Assembly: GCF_003233845.1 (NCBI RefSeq)
Contig: NZ_QKRB01000063.1
Coordinates: 1-55,016, forward strand
Reading direction: 5' to 3'
Origin: Paenibacillus sambharensis
GTDB taxonomy: Bacteria > Bacillota > Bacilli > Paenibacillales > Paenibacillaceae
DNA: 55,016 nucleotides
Both the position numbers and the translations under genes were made by a program. Positions 9,241 to 17,453 of this stretch are shown piece after piece (within the stretch, counting starts at the first letter, position 1; each line of letters begins with the position of its first letter). Below the pieces are notes generated by a model. That model was given only the letters and a program-made list of their open reading frames with translations. It ran no database searches and had not been told where the DNA came from.

Positions 9241-9271
9241 ATTATATACTCTGGAGTTACTCCAGACTCAA
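9241..9271 (-). promoter_or_regulatory. MerR-type promoter with 19-bp spacer and dyad operator
   Basis: Read on the minus strand, a -35 TTGAGT (9271-9266) and a -10 TATAAT (9246-9241) are separated by exactly 19 bases. The spacer starts with the palindrome CTGGAGTAACTCCAG. An overlong spacer with a central dyad is the hallmark of promoters that MerR-family activators untwist. The start codon lies only 19 bases after the -10, so the leader is very short (about 13 bases) but still contains the ribosome binding site. Confidence 0.85.
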
Positions 9272-9346
9272 CAAAGACCCTGAAATCGTGAATATTTATA
9301 TTCACCAGATCAGGGTCTGAATCGGAAATGTTTATTTCACTACTTT

Positions 9347-10327
9347 TTACTGAGAGCCGCCATCCTGCTCTTTGCTTGCAAATTCCTCTAGCAGCGCCCG
9401 CACTTCATCTGTGGACTTGGTGTTCATTAAGGCATTTCTTAATTCACTGGCCCCGCGAAATCCGCGGACATATATCTTGAAGAATCGTTGAAGAGGCCGG
9501 AACGAACGGGATTCCAGTCCTGAATATTCATCATGAAGATCCAGATGCAGCCGCAGCAGATCCAGCAATTCCTCACTGCTGTGCTCTGTCGGCTCCTGTT
9601 CAAAAGCAAACGGATTATGAAAAATACCCCGTCCAATCATAATTCCATCCACACCGTACTCTTCAGCGAGCCTCAGGCCAGTCTGACGGTCAGGGATATC
9701 CCCGTTAATGGTCAGCAGGGTATGCGGTGCCACCTCATCACGCAGCTTCTTGATCTCCGGAATCAGTTCCCAGTGGGCAGCCACTTTACTCATTTCCTCC
9801 CTGGTGCGCAGATGAATGGACAGATTCACAATGTCTTGCTGCAAAATATGGGTTAACCAGCCTCGCCACTCGTCGATGTCAGTGAAACCGAGCCTTGTCT
9901 TTACACTGACGGGCAATCCCCCGGCTTTGGCTGCCTGGATGATCTCTCCTGCAAGTCCGGGACGGCAGATCAGGCCGCTTCCCTTCCCGTTCTCGGCTAC
10001 ATTCGCTACAGGACATCCCATATTAATATCGATGCCTTTGAAGCCTTCTTGGGCCATACCGATGCTCATCTGGCGGAAGTATTCCGGCTTGTCTCCCCAG
10101 ATATGCGCTACAATGGGCTGTTCATCTTCTGTAAAGGTCAACCGCCCGCGCACAGCATGGCGCCCCTCCGGGTGACAATAGCTCTCTGTATTCGCAAACT
10201 CCGTAAAAAACACATCCGGTCTGCCCGCCCTGCTGACGACATGACGAAACACAACATCTGTCACATCCTCCATAGGCGCCAGTATAAAAAAGGGGCGTGG
10301 CAAATCACGCCAAAAATTGTTTGTCAT
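9347..10327 (-). CDS. dus: tRNA-dihydrouridine synthase
   Basis: 326 residues from the ATG at 10327, eight bases behind GAGAGG. The FMN-dependent TIM-barrel motifs are present: start block [12 protein letters not shown], catalytic Cys in [14 protein letters not shown]-binding Lys in SVKTRLG, and phosphate-binding [12 protein letters not shown]. It reduces uridine to dihydrouridine in tRNA D-loops. The usual HxRTR block reads HLRTREE, a small variation. It faces away from the ABC transporter genes and appears monocistronic. Confidence 0.85.
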   Translation of the reverse strand: MTNNFWRDLPRPFFILAPMEDVTDVVFRHVVSRAGRPDVFFTEFANTESYCHPEGRHAVRGRLTFTEDEQPIVAHIWGDKPEYFRQMSIGMAQEGFKGIDINMGCPVANVAENGKGSGLICRPGLAGEIIQAAKAGGLPVSVKTRLGFTDIDEWRGWLTHILQQDIVNLSIHLRTREEMSKVAAHWELIPEIKKLRDEVAPHTLLTINGDIPDRQTGLRLAEEYGVDGIMIGRGIFHNPFAFEQEPTEHSSEELLDLLRLHLDLHDEYSGLESRSFRPLQRFFKIYVRGFRGASELRNALMNTKSTDEVRALLEEFASKEQDGGSQ

Positions 10328-10447
10328 ATCCATAACCTCTCTATAATAATAGACCGCCCTAGCCCATTGTTGCACAAATTACTCATGCTCCAGGCTCATA
10401 ACTACTATACAATAGCTCTTGTAAGCAACGAAAGGAGCACATTAACC

Positions 10448-11341
10448 ATGATCTTAAATTTACAGGACGTATCTATACGTTACCACAAAGCAGATCGAAA
10501 TGCGGTTACTGAGGTATCCTTCTCTATTGAGGAGAACAGTATTGTATCGATTGTGGGACATAACGGAGCAGGAAAAAGCACCTTGATTCAAGCCATTATG
10601 CAAAACTTAAACTATGAAGGCTCCATTTCCTATGGTTTTAACAAAAAGGAGCTCTATACATACATCCGGGTGCAGACTCAGACATCTACATTCGAAAAAA
10701 ACGCGAAAGTGAAGGATATTGTACAGCTCTATATTGAACTGCTGAACAGTCAGGAAACGGTGGATGAGCTCCTGCAAAGCGTACAAATGCTGCCCTTTAA
10801 GAATTCATACCTGGAAAAACTGTCCGGCGGGGAAAAACAAAAAATTGCGGTGTTACTGGCGACAATCGGCAATCCCAAGCTTATTATTCTGGATGAGCTT
10901 ACGACAGGGCTGGATGTGGTGTCCCGCAGAATGATATGGGATTTATTGAACAAGATCCGTAAGGAAAAAGGCGTCAGTATGCTGCTCACCAGTCACTTTC
11001 TAGATGAGGTTGAATACTTGTCCGATTATGTGATTGTCCTTGAACAGGGTAAGGTCAAGCTGCAAGGAACGGTTCCTGATATCATCAGTAATGCTTTTGC
11101 GAATCAAAAAATAGCGACCTGTCTTGTGGATTCCAGCTTTAGATTCTCCTCACTTAAATATGCGTATAAGCAGCAGAGCAATAAGTTAATGATTGAATAC
11201 AACGAAGATAACGAGAAAGATGTATTTGATAACTTGAAAATATGCGGAGGATACGATATCCAACTGCAGAAGAGAACGTTTGAGGATGCTTTTCTACAGA
11301 TAATCGGCTATGAGCTGGATGAGAAGGGAGAAACCAAATGA
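10448..11341 (+). CDS. ABC transporter ATP-binding protein
   Basis: 297 residues; ATG at 10448 follows AAAGGAG at good spacing, so the longer upstream open frame is ignored. Walker A GHNGAGKST (about residue 37), signature LSGGEKQK, Walker B LIILDELTTGLD and switch His in LLTSHFLDE are intact. The C-terminal 90 residues are typical of ABC-2 exporters of drugs or peptides. The stop overlaps the permease start (ATGA), so the two form a transporter. It converges on a two-component pair that shares a terminator; such pairs often control a neighbouring exporter, which is an inference here. Confidence 0.85.
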   Translation: MILNLQDVSIRYHKADRNAVTEVSFSIEENSIVSIVGHNGAGKSTLIQAIMQNLNYEGSISYGFNKKELYTYIRVQTQTSTFEKNAKVKDIVQLYIELLNSQETVDELLQSVQMLPFKNSYLEKLSGGEKQKIAVLLATIGNPKLIILDELTTGLDVVSRRMIWDLLNKIRKEKGVSMLLTSHFLDEVEYLSDYVIVLEQGKVKLQGTVPDIISNAFANQKIATCLVDSSFRFSSLKYAYKQQSNKLMIEYNEDNEKDVFDNLKICGGYDIQLQKRTFEDAFLQIIGYELDEKGETK

Positions 11342-12114
11342 AACCGGTAATTAGCTTAACCAAATATAATTTCAAACTGCTGTTTCGAGACAAATCGTCT
11401 GTACTTATGGCCTTTTTAATGCCCATTGGCTTTTATATTTTATTTGGATTTATGCTGAGGAATGTAGAGTTCAGCGGCTCGGCCTTATCCGATCTGCTCG
11501 TTCCGCTGTACATCGTCATCATTATAGGCAATGCGGTCATTAGTGTATTTGGTACGTTTTATGTGCAGGCAAGGGAAAGCGGGAACCTGCAAAAATTCAA
11601 GTTTATGGGTGTTAATGAGCTCTGCTTCTCCTTCACTTTATTTATGGCAACCTTCGCTTTTCAGCTTACCGTCATTTTTGCTTTTATTGGGTTTACTTAC
11701 TTCTATAATGGAACTGTATTCCCCATGCACAATATCATACCAGTCCTTGCTACCCTTGCCGTCATTGAGATTTTCCATTTTGCCGTTACGTTCCTATTAA
11801 CTTCGATTCTAAGAAAGGCGTCTATTTATAATCCAATCTCATTAGCTTTTTATATGTACCAAATGTTCCTTGGCGGCTTAACGTTCCCGATTGAAATGTT
11901 TCCGCAGTTTCTGCAAAAGCTGGTTTATTATATTAATCCCATCATCTATGGACGGAATGCATTGCTGGCGGCATGGACGAACAATCCCTCAATCGGCAAT
12001 GTGATTAAAGATAATGTGATTCTACTCTCGATCTCTGTCGGACTTGTCATCCTAGCCATTTGTGTTCAGCGATTTATTTTCTCTCAGAAGACATCCGCCG
12101 TATTGGCACAATGA
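11338..12114 (+). CDS. ABC-2 type transporter permease
   Basis: 258 residues with six predicted membrane segments (about residues 22-40, 52-75, 98-125, 135-160, 168-188, 228-248), as in ABC-2 permeases of NatB/DrrB type. The ATGA overlap with the ATPase gene shows coupling. The likely cargo is a hydrophobic drug, lipid or peptide; nothing in the sequence decides which. Confidence 0.8.
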   Translation: MKPVISLTKYNFKLLFRDKSSVLMAFLMPIGFYILFGFMLRNVEFSGSALSDLLVPLYIVIIIGNAVISVFGTFYVQARESGNLQKFKFMGVNELCFSFTLFMATFAFQLTVIFAFIGFTYFYNGTVFPMHNIIPVLATLAVIEIFHFAVTFLLTSILRKASIYNPISLAFYMYQMFLGGLTFPIEMFPQFLQKLVYYINPIIYGRNALLAAWTNNPSIGNVIKDNVILLSISVGLVILAICVQRFIFSQKTSAVLAQ

Positions 12115-12133
12115 ATACCCCTACAAAAATCTA

Positions 12134-12165
12134 TAAAAAAAGGGCATCCATTACGGATGCCTTTT
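12134..12165. terminator. Bidirectional terminator
   Basis: A stem GGCATCC (12143-12149) and GGATGCC (12155-12161) with a 5-base loop is flanked by an A-run on the left and TTTT on the right, so it can end both the ABC operon (plus) and the convergent two-component operon (minus). Confidence 0.85.
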
Positions 12166-12183
12166 GTGCTGACCCTATCGTCT

Positions 12184-12786
12184 TCAACGATTGTTAGACA
12201 GCTTAATGATGCCAAGCTCAATCCCTCTCACAATAGCGGCAACGGTAGAGTTCACCATTAGCTTATCGTTAATCGACATGAGATGATTGTTTACCGTACG
12301 TCTGCTAATACCCAGCTTATCCGCAATCACCTGCTGCGTATCTCCGTTGCTGGCATATTGCAATATTTCCTTCTCGCGCGGGGTTAACTCTTCCATAACA
12401 TCCTCAGCTTTATTTTCCATGAAAATTGTGTCCCCTTGATGGAGCTGCTTGATGTTATCAATTAGATTTTCAACGGACATATTTTTATCCAGGAAGCCCT
12501 TTGCCCCCATGCGTTTCGCTTCCAGATGGTATTCATGCAGGTTGTACCCGGATAGAAAAGCGACCTTGAGCTCAGGGTAATGGTATAACACCTCCCGGCA
12601 TACATCTAACCCGCTGTACGCCCCCATATGAATATCTAATAATAGTAAGTCAGGCTTTTCCTGCTGCACAATTTCAACGATGTTCTCAGGTGTCTGGAAG
12701 CACACAAATTCATCTATATGACCCGCCATCACAATTTCCAGACTTTTTGCAAACAATTTATGATCATCAAATAACAGTACCTTCAT
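12184..12786 (-). CDS. NarL/LuxR-family response regulator (ComA-like)
   Basis: 200 residues. Receiver domain residues: acidic pair DD at 7-8, phosphoacceptor Asp in LLLLDIHMG (about 51), Thr/Ser position in AFLSGY and Lys in FLDKNMS (about 101). The C-terminal LuxR-type helix-turn-helix is ELTPREKEILQYASNG ... ISRRTVNNHL. The start overlaps the kinase gene by 20 bases, so both are one transcript. The pairing with a multi-spanning DegS/ComP-class kinase resembles ComPA. Its targets are unknown; the facing ABC exporter is one candidate. Confidence 0.85.
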   Translation of the reverse strand: MKVLLFDDHKLFAKSLEIVMAGHIDEFVCFQTPENIVEIVQQEKPDLLLLDIHMGAYSGLDVCREVLYHYPELKVAFLSGYNLHEYHLEAKRMGAKGFLDKNMSVENLIDNIKQLHQGDTIFMENKAEDVMEELTPREKEILQYASNGDTQQVIADKLGISRRTVNNHLMSINDKLMVNSTVAAIVRGIELGIIKLSNNR

Positions 12787-14590
12787 GTGTTCTCCTTGGG
12801 AGTGTTAGTGTAAATAGTTTATAATCATCCTGCTGTGCCCATTCAAAAGCTCCGCCAAGTGAACCCGCCTGATGCTTCAAGCTGGAAATCCCCAAATGCT
12901 TAATCTTACCTTCCATGTCCTCTTGCACGATTGGCTTGCCATCCTCCTTCACTTCCATAATCCAATGGTCTGCGCTGTACAAATGTATCCATATATGATC
13001 GGCCTCCGCATATTTACAGGTGTTCGCCAGCAATTCCTGTAACGTACGGTAGAACAAATACGCAGACTGCTCATCCATTTGCTCGAAGATTTCATACCGG
13101 ATATGGGGATTAGGAATCCTGCCATACCGCTTGCGCATCTCATCCAGTAAGATATGAATATTTCGTTCAAAAGATAAATCCGCAAGTGTAGACGGATAAA
13201 TTTCATGCATTTGTGAGCGTATCGACGTATTTAGGTCAGCCAATGTTTCTACCGCGAGTTCCTTGAGCGCAGACTGTTCCGTCGGCAAGGTGCCAACGAT
13301 GTTTTTAGTGGCAATAATGTTCTGCAGAATATTATCGTGGAGGTAATACGTCACCTCTTTGCGAAAATTCAACTCCTTACTGAAGCTCCCGCTTTGTCCA
13401 GCATCCGGCAGCTTCATCCTGCGCATCTCTTCCCATTGGTCAAGCTTATTCAATATATAACGGGCTAAAGCATATGCCGTATAATATTGCCCAGGCGTAA
13501 ACGACTGGTGTGTATGGGTTTCATGAATCATCAGCAAGACTTCTCCGGCATAGATAGACTTGCCTGACTTAAAGCCAGGGTCAAGAAAGACTCCACTGGT
13601 ATACATGACTTTGCGTTTATATAGGATTGTAATGCCGTCATTCGGAAAAACAGGGGCCAGCTTAGAGTCAAACCCAGACCAGGACACTCCCTTTTCCTGC
13701 TGACTTAAGGCATCCTCCCACTTTTCCACAAACCAGTCATTGAGCCCGTGTTGGAGTATTCCATACTTGGCATGAATGATCGTCTGCAGCTTGAAGCATG
13801 CTGCAAATGCAATAACGAATAGCACTAAGCTGGCTGTTAGAACCAATGCAAATGGACTGCTGTCGCCTAGATATACCCACTGATAGCCGGCTATGGAGCA
13901 GCCGAATAACATGCTAATCATACATAAGAAGATAATGGATTCTGGATACAGAAGGCGGAATAATACCCGGTGTATGGACGAGGACACCACATAAACAACA
14001 TAGATTAAAAAGCTCGTTGGCAATGTAAAAATGGTGTTTTCCTGATAAGGTAAAATAAACGATGAAGCACAAGCTGCAATTGCTAGACTATGTAATAACC
14101 CTAATATAACCACATTCCATCGCTGCATCGTATTTAGCTCAGCATGCAGCACCATCACGATCGTATACAAGGTGCAGACCGTAAATAAGAATACCGGATT
14201 CAGAGCAGCTGCCGTCCATATACTGGCTAACACCACGATATAATAGAGCATGTGTATCCAAGGCTTAATGGACTTTTGCCTCATATAATAAATAGATGCT
14301 GCGGTAAACATAAGCGCTGCGCTGTAAAATAGATAAGAATAGCTGGCATAAAACAAAAACATCCACAAAAAGATATGAATGGGGATATAATATTCCCGCT
14401 TCGCACCTTTGGCCAAAAATAAATACAAGCAAAGCAGTACATTACCGATCACAAATACAAAAAGGTAATGGGCCGGAAAAACGAGCACCTTATATTGAAA
14501 TAAACAAGTTATTGCTAACACAACGGAATAAATAAAAAATAGCATTTTTAAGCTGGACTTAATATGTATCCTGGGTATCATTTGCTGCAT
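12767..14590 (-). CDS. Polytopic sensor histidine kinase (ComP-like layout)
   Basis: 607 residues from the ATG at 14590, seven bases behind GGAGGAG; the open frame extends further but overlaps the divergent gene. About nine or ten membrane segments fill residues 15-275. A cytoplasmic linker follows, then the H-box LHDNILQNI (HisKA_3/DegS type), N-box QELLANTCKYAEADHI and G-box LGISSLKHQAGSLGGAF. Large multi-spanning sensors with this kinase class include ComP, which binds an extracellular peptide. No comX or comQ-like gene is visible beside it, so the ligand is unknown. Confidence 0.8.
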   Translation of the reverse strand: MQQMIPRIHIKSSLKMLFFIYSVVLAITCLFQYKVLVFPAHYLFVFVIGNVLLCLYLFLAKGAKREYYIPIHIFLWMFLFYASYSYLFYSAALMFTAASIYYMRQKSIKPWIHMLYYIVVLASIWTAAALNPVFLFTVCTLYTIVMVLHAELNTMQRWNVVILGLLHSLAIAACASSFILPYQENTIFTLPTSFLIYVVYVVSSSIHRVLFRLLYPESIIFLCMISMLFGCSIAGYQWVYLGDSSPFALVLTASLVLFVIAFAACFKLQTIIHAKYGILQHGLNDWFVEKWEDALSQQEKGVSWSGFDSKLAPVFPNDGITILYKRKVMYTSGVFLDPGFKSGKSIYAGEVLLMIHETHTHQSFTPGQYYTAYALARYILNKLDQWEEMRRMKLPDAGQSGSFSKELNFRKEVTYYLHDNILQNIIATKNIVGTLPTEQSALKELAVETLADLNTSIRSQMHEIYPSTLADLSFERNIHILLDEMRKRYGRIPNPHIRYEIFEQMDEQSAYLFYRTLQELLANTCKYAEADHIWIHLYSADHWIMEVKEDGKPIVQEDMEGKIKHLGISSLKHQAGSLGGAFEWAQQDDYKLFTLTLPRRTHEGTVI

Positions 14591-14687
14591 GAGATGACTC
14601 CTCCACCTGTGTTGAGTATACAGTGAAACCTTGCCACATACCATAAAACAACCGCATAAAATAAGGAACTTACGGTTGGGAGGCAGT

Positions 14688-15263
14688 ATGATGTATAGAC
14701 AGCAAGGAAGATTACCAGGGAGCTGTCCGGAGGGATTTTTGGGCCGGTATACCGTGCTTCCGGGAGATACGTTCTTTACCATTGCGCAGATGTTTAGAGT
14801 AAGGATAGAAGCACTTGCAGTCAACAACCCCCATATTCCAAATCCTAATGTATTATTCCCGGGGGATGTCCTCTGCGTTCCAGGTTTAATCCCTTTCCCC
14901 TGCTGTACGTCTTTACAGTCCCGAGGGCGGGTACCGTTCGGCACAGGCGGCGCTGCTTATGTGAATTTTGGTCCAAGAGGAGGTCAGGCCGTGAGCATTA
15001 TGGCAACCTTGCCGCAGCCTCGAGTTTTTGGTAATTTCAACAGCTATACAGGTGAAATAGTCATTTCCGGCACAGGCGGCTTTGGAAACCAGTTGTTCGC
15101 TACTCCCGAAGACCCGCCTACTTGGTCATCCCGAATAGAACTTCCTACCGCTGCATCCGTTACGCCAAACTCGCGTGTGTTCGTACGCCCATTTAATTCG
15201 TTGACCGGTGCTTCAGGTGCTCCTGTCTTAGAAGGTATAATTCTGGGTGGGAGTTGTCAATAA
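14688..15263 (+). CDS. LysM-domain protein
   Basis: 191 residues; ATG at 14688 (or the next ATG) follows GGGAGG. After 19 residues a LysM repeat runs YTVLPGDTFFTIAQMF ... NPNVLFPGDVLCVP, a peptidoglycan- or chitin-binding fold. The rest (about residues 75-190) is a Gly/Pro-rich beta domain with PQPRVFGNFNSYTGEI and EDPPTW blocks that I do not recognise. No signal peptide is seen, which is usual for LysM proteins of the spore coat, so a spore or cell-surface role is possible. It is divergent from the kinase gene. Confidence 0.7.
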   Translation: MMYRQQGRLPGSCPEGFLGRYTVLPGDTFFTIAQMFRVRIEALAVNNPHIPNPNVLFPGDVLCVPGLIPFPCCTSLQSRGRVPFGTGGAAYVNFGPRGGQAVSIMATLPQPRVFGNFNSYTGEIVISGTGGFGNQLFATPEDPPTWSSRIELPTAASVTPNSRVFVRPFNSLTGASGAPVLEGIILGGSCQ

Positions 15264-15400
15264 CATTGAAGAGATTGCTCCTATCATTTGTGGCTCTGTT
15301 GATGTTGCCTCTAACGGACTTACTGCCTTCTTGAACCGTTCCTTGTAGCACAAGCCTCAGTGAATTCTGACTCAATTTATATGCTACATACGCCGAGTTT

Positions 15401-15409
15401 TGTTATAAT
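15401..15409 (+). promoter_or_regulatory. Extended -10 promoter of the toxin-antitoxin pair
   Basis: TGTTATAAT is a perfect extended -10 (TGnTATAAT) 34 bases ahead of the antitoxin-like start. The flanking TTGTT ... AACAA arms form an imperfect dyad around it that could be an autoregulatory operator. No good -35 is seen. Confidence 0.5.
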
Positions 15410-15442
15410 AAGTGAAACAAGGTATACGGGGGTGGTGATCTA

Positions 15443-15628
15443 ATGCATTTTGTTACCAAAGAGCAAATTGATCATTTGTCCGGGGTTAAGAAAAAGGAAA
15501 TGACACGTGCCCTCTTTATGAATCCTAAAGTCATTGATGACTTAAGGGAAGCCGCTGAAGATAACGAACTGCTTTACGACGAAGAAGAAATTATGCATCT
15601 CGTGCATAAGGCTCAAAATGACCGATAA
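15443..15628 (+). CDS. Small antitoxin-like protein
   Basis: 61 residues, start ATG behind GGGGGTGGTGA. The sequence is helical and highly charged, with an acidic C-terminal half (REAAEDNELLYDEEEIMHL). It overlaps the next gene by 11 bases. Small size, charge and the overlap with a RelE/ParE-like frame fit an antitoxin of a type II system. No named family is recognised, so the call rests on context. Confidence 0.5.
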   Translation: MHFVTKEQIDHLSGVKKKEMTRALFMNPKVIDDLREAAEDNELLYDEEEIMHLVHKAQNDR

Positions 15629-15943
15629 GCAGTATAAAGTTGCCTGGAAACGAAAGCGGCGTTAAAGTTCGCAAAGCTCTACAATGCAGATCACCGAAAA
15701 ATGTTCAAGAACACGAATCAACTGTTATCCATTAATCCTCATCGAATCGCAGATGGTGTTGCCGATTTTCCTGGCTACCCATTCAACGGTTATTTATGGG
15801 CAATCATTAATAATGTTGTTATAGTGTACCGTGTCCACAGTGACGAGAGGATCATAAGCATTGAGACTTGCTACTCAGCCTTAACAGGAGAAGTTGCAGA
15901 GATCTTTTATGGTATTAACCCAGATGACGACAATGAGGATTAA
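15618..15943 (+). pseudogene. RelE/ParE-like toxin gene with a frameshift
   Basis: The ATG at 15618, inside the end of the antitoxin gene, begins MTDKQYKVAWKRK and then hits TAA at 15663. In the -1 frame the protein continues ALKFAKLYNADHRKMF ... ISINP-like LLSINPHRIADG ... YLWAIINNVVIVYRV and ends at 15943. Joined, this is about 108 residues with the RelE/ParE pattern: beta start, two helices, then beta strands ending in VIVYRV-x-D-E-R. A single-base change between 15650 and 15663 would split the frames. It may be an inactive toxin, a sequencing error or, less likely, recoding. Confidence 0.55.
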
Positions 15944-15952
15944 ACATAGAAA

Positions 15953-15983
15953 TCGCCAAGGAAAATCCTTGGCGTTCTTTTTT
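15953..15983 (+). terminator. Intrinsic terminator of the toxin-antitoxin operon
   Basis: A perfect 9-bp stem CGCCAAGGA / TCCTTGGCG with an AAA loop is followed by TTCTTTTTT. Confidence 0.9.
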
Positions 15984-16210
15984 ACATAAATTTTACATCG
16001 ATGTTTCCACCACTATATTATCTTCTAACCAACAGCGCAACCGACTAAGAAACCTATGAACGAAGATTGAGAATTCCTTTATTCTTATTTCTATCGGCAA
16101 AAAAGTAACTGCCTTCATTCTAGTAAGGGCGGCATAAGAAACTGCCCTTCCTCCTCCAGTGCACGCTTAGACGCTTATTCTTATAATACTGTATAAGCAA
16201 GCAGAACAGC

Positions 16211-16240
16211 AAAATCCACAACCTCGTACGATTGTGGTTT
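16211..16240 (-). terminator. Terminator behind the tmRNA-like remnant
   Basis: On the minus strand AAACCACAA pairs with TTGTGGATT around a 10-base loop and is followed by TTTT. It directly follows the tmRNA-like 3' end, where the terminator of ssrA would be. Confidence 0.6.
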
Positions 16241-16244
16241 TGCA

Positions 16245-16279
16245 TGGTGGAGTCGAGGGGGAGTCAAACCCCTGCCCTA
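16245..16279 (-). ncRNA. ssrA (tmRNA) 3'-end remnant, possible attachment site
   Basis: Read on the minus strand the stretch ends ...CGACTCCACCA and is preceded by a T-arm-like GGGGTTTGACTCCCCC. This matches the 3' end of tmRNA: CCA, A73, a U at position 70 able to make the G3-U70 alanine identity pair, and a T arm, slightly degenerate (TTTGA for TTCGA, one extra C). No tmRNA body or tag-peptide frame lies upstream; the DJ-1 gene does. Many genomic islands integrate at the ssrA 3' end and leave such a copy. A tRNA-Ala remnant is a less likely alternative. Confidence 0.6.
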
Positions 16280-16906
16280 ATCTTGGTTTGAGCTCATGAG
16301 CTCGTAGAAGTATTCAGGTTCATGAGTTTTGTTAAGACGATACCAAGCGTCTAATGTTTTGGGAGACCAAACATCCAGCGCTTTTAAAACATGAACAGAA
16401 AATTCTAATGGTGCTACCCCGGATGCAGTGATCAATCTCCCATCGGTGACAGCAGACTCCGCTTTGTAATATTCTTGACCTGTATAAGAAGGGCAAATCA
16501 TTTTAAGGTAGGCCAAATCATTGCTTGTGTGCCAGCGTGAATCTAACAATCCGGCTTGAGCAAGCCCTAAGGTAGCACCGCAAATTGCTCCAACTACTAC
16601 CCCATCCTTTAAACACATCTCGGCAAATTTTAATATGGGTACGTGAACAGCTTCTGTCCATGTATTTCCACCAGGTATAATCAGTGCATCTGTGCTTTTA
16701 ATGCTGCACTCATCCACTTTAATATCAGGCATTATTTTCAATCCGCCCATTGTCGTTACTGAAGTTCTTTCTATTCCAACGGTGACTATTTTCACTGGAG
16801 CCAGCCCCTGTCTGAAGTATCTTCCAGAGTTCAGTTCGGCGGCTAAATAACCTATTTCCCAATCGGACATGGAATCAAATACATAAAGATATACGGTACT
16901 ATTCAT
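16277..16906 (-). CDS. DJ-1/PfpI-family protein
   Basis: 209 residues; ATG behind GGAGACCTGAAA. The glutamine-amidotransferase-like fold of the DJ-1/PfpI superfamily is visible: first-strand block VYLYVFDSMSDWE, acidic residue before the elbow, and the nucleophile Cys in GAICGATLGLA (about residue 108). The acidic E in DWE (about residue 17) is the usual partner of the Cys. Relatives act as stress proteins, amidases or glyoxalases; the exact job here is unknown. Its stop codon lies on the edge of the tmRNA-like remnant. Confidence 0.8.
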   Translation of the reverse strand: MNSTVYLYVFDSMSDWEIGYLAAELNSGRYFRQGLAPVKIVTVGIERTSVTTMGGLKIMPDIKVDECSIKSTDALIIPGGNTWTEAVHVPILKFAEMCLKDGVVVGAICGATLGLAQAGLLDSRWHTSNDLAYLKMICPSYTGQEYYKAESAVTDGRLITASGVAPLEFSVHVLKALDVWSPKTLDAWYRLNKTHEPEYFYELMSSNQD

Positions 16907-16980
16907 TTTCAGGTCTCCTCATCAAGTTCATTTGGTAACAGCAGCCTTTCATCTATAATGAATGGTTATCCTCATCATAT

Positions 16981-17017
16981 AACAGCTTCACTGACAACTG
17001 CTGTCAGTGAAGCTGTT
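16981..17017. repeat. Perfect 16-bp inverted repeat
   Basis: AACAGCTTCACTGACA is followed after a 5-base loop by its exact complement. Neither side has a T-run, so it is not a standard intrinsic terminator. It lies between the DJ-1 gene start and the first rtcB fragment. Confidence 0.8.
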
Positions 17018-17276
17018 AACCTTGGTAATATTCCATTAACTCTGAAGCAACCTCCACAAGTTTGTTGCCATCAACGTACCACCTCGGATCAAACTCATCC
17101 ACTCCCGCCATGCAGACGCCGAACGGCTTCAGCACATGCATGACCTCGATCGTTTCGGCATGAGCATCCAGCATTTCTTGCAGTTCATCATCAGTAAAAC
17201 AATACGTAAAGATCACCCAGAAACCCGAATCACAAAATATTACTAGTCCTATCTCGAGATAATTATACAATGCCAA
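17016..17276 (-). pseudogene. rtcB 3' fragment, copy A
   Basis: A minus-strand frame holds LQEMLDAHAETIEVMHVLK and PFGVCMAGVDEFDP, the C-terminal signature of RtcB RNA ligase relatives, joined to unrelated sequence on both sides (hydrophobic upstream; RWYVDGNKLVEVASELMEY downstream). The RtcB active-site Cys/His region is absent. The core, 17085-17183, is nearly identical to 18283-18381. Confidence 0.6.
17085..17183 (-). repeat. 99-bp direct repeat, copy A (rtcB 3' fragment)
   Basis: This segment matches 18283-18381 with scattered substitutions and no length change. Both lie in the same orientation and flank the NLP gene. Confidence 0.85.
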
Positions 17277-17453
17277 AAGATTTGTATTGAGGGCTAGCAG
17301 CTCCCTGAACTACGATGATGGCGAGCGGCGGCCGGCACCGTATCCCCGATCGAGAAAGGAGAATGTGAATTATAGAGATTTAATAACAGAGATTGAGAGA
17401 CTGTAGTCTGAAGATAGGTTTGTCCATCCTAAATCATTTGGAGGTTAAAAGAT

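Noticed and set aside
15701-15943. Independent 80-residue gene starting at the internal ATG
   Set aside because: No ribosome binding site precedes it, and upstream codons in the same frame continue the toxin-like pattern; better read as the tail of the frameshifted toxin.
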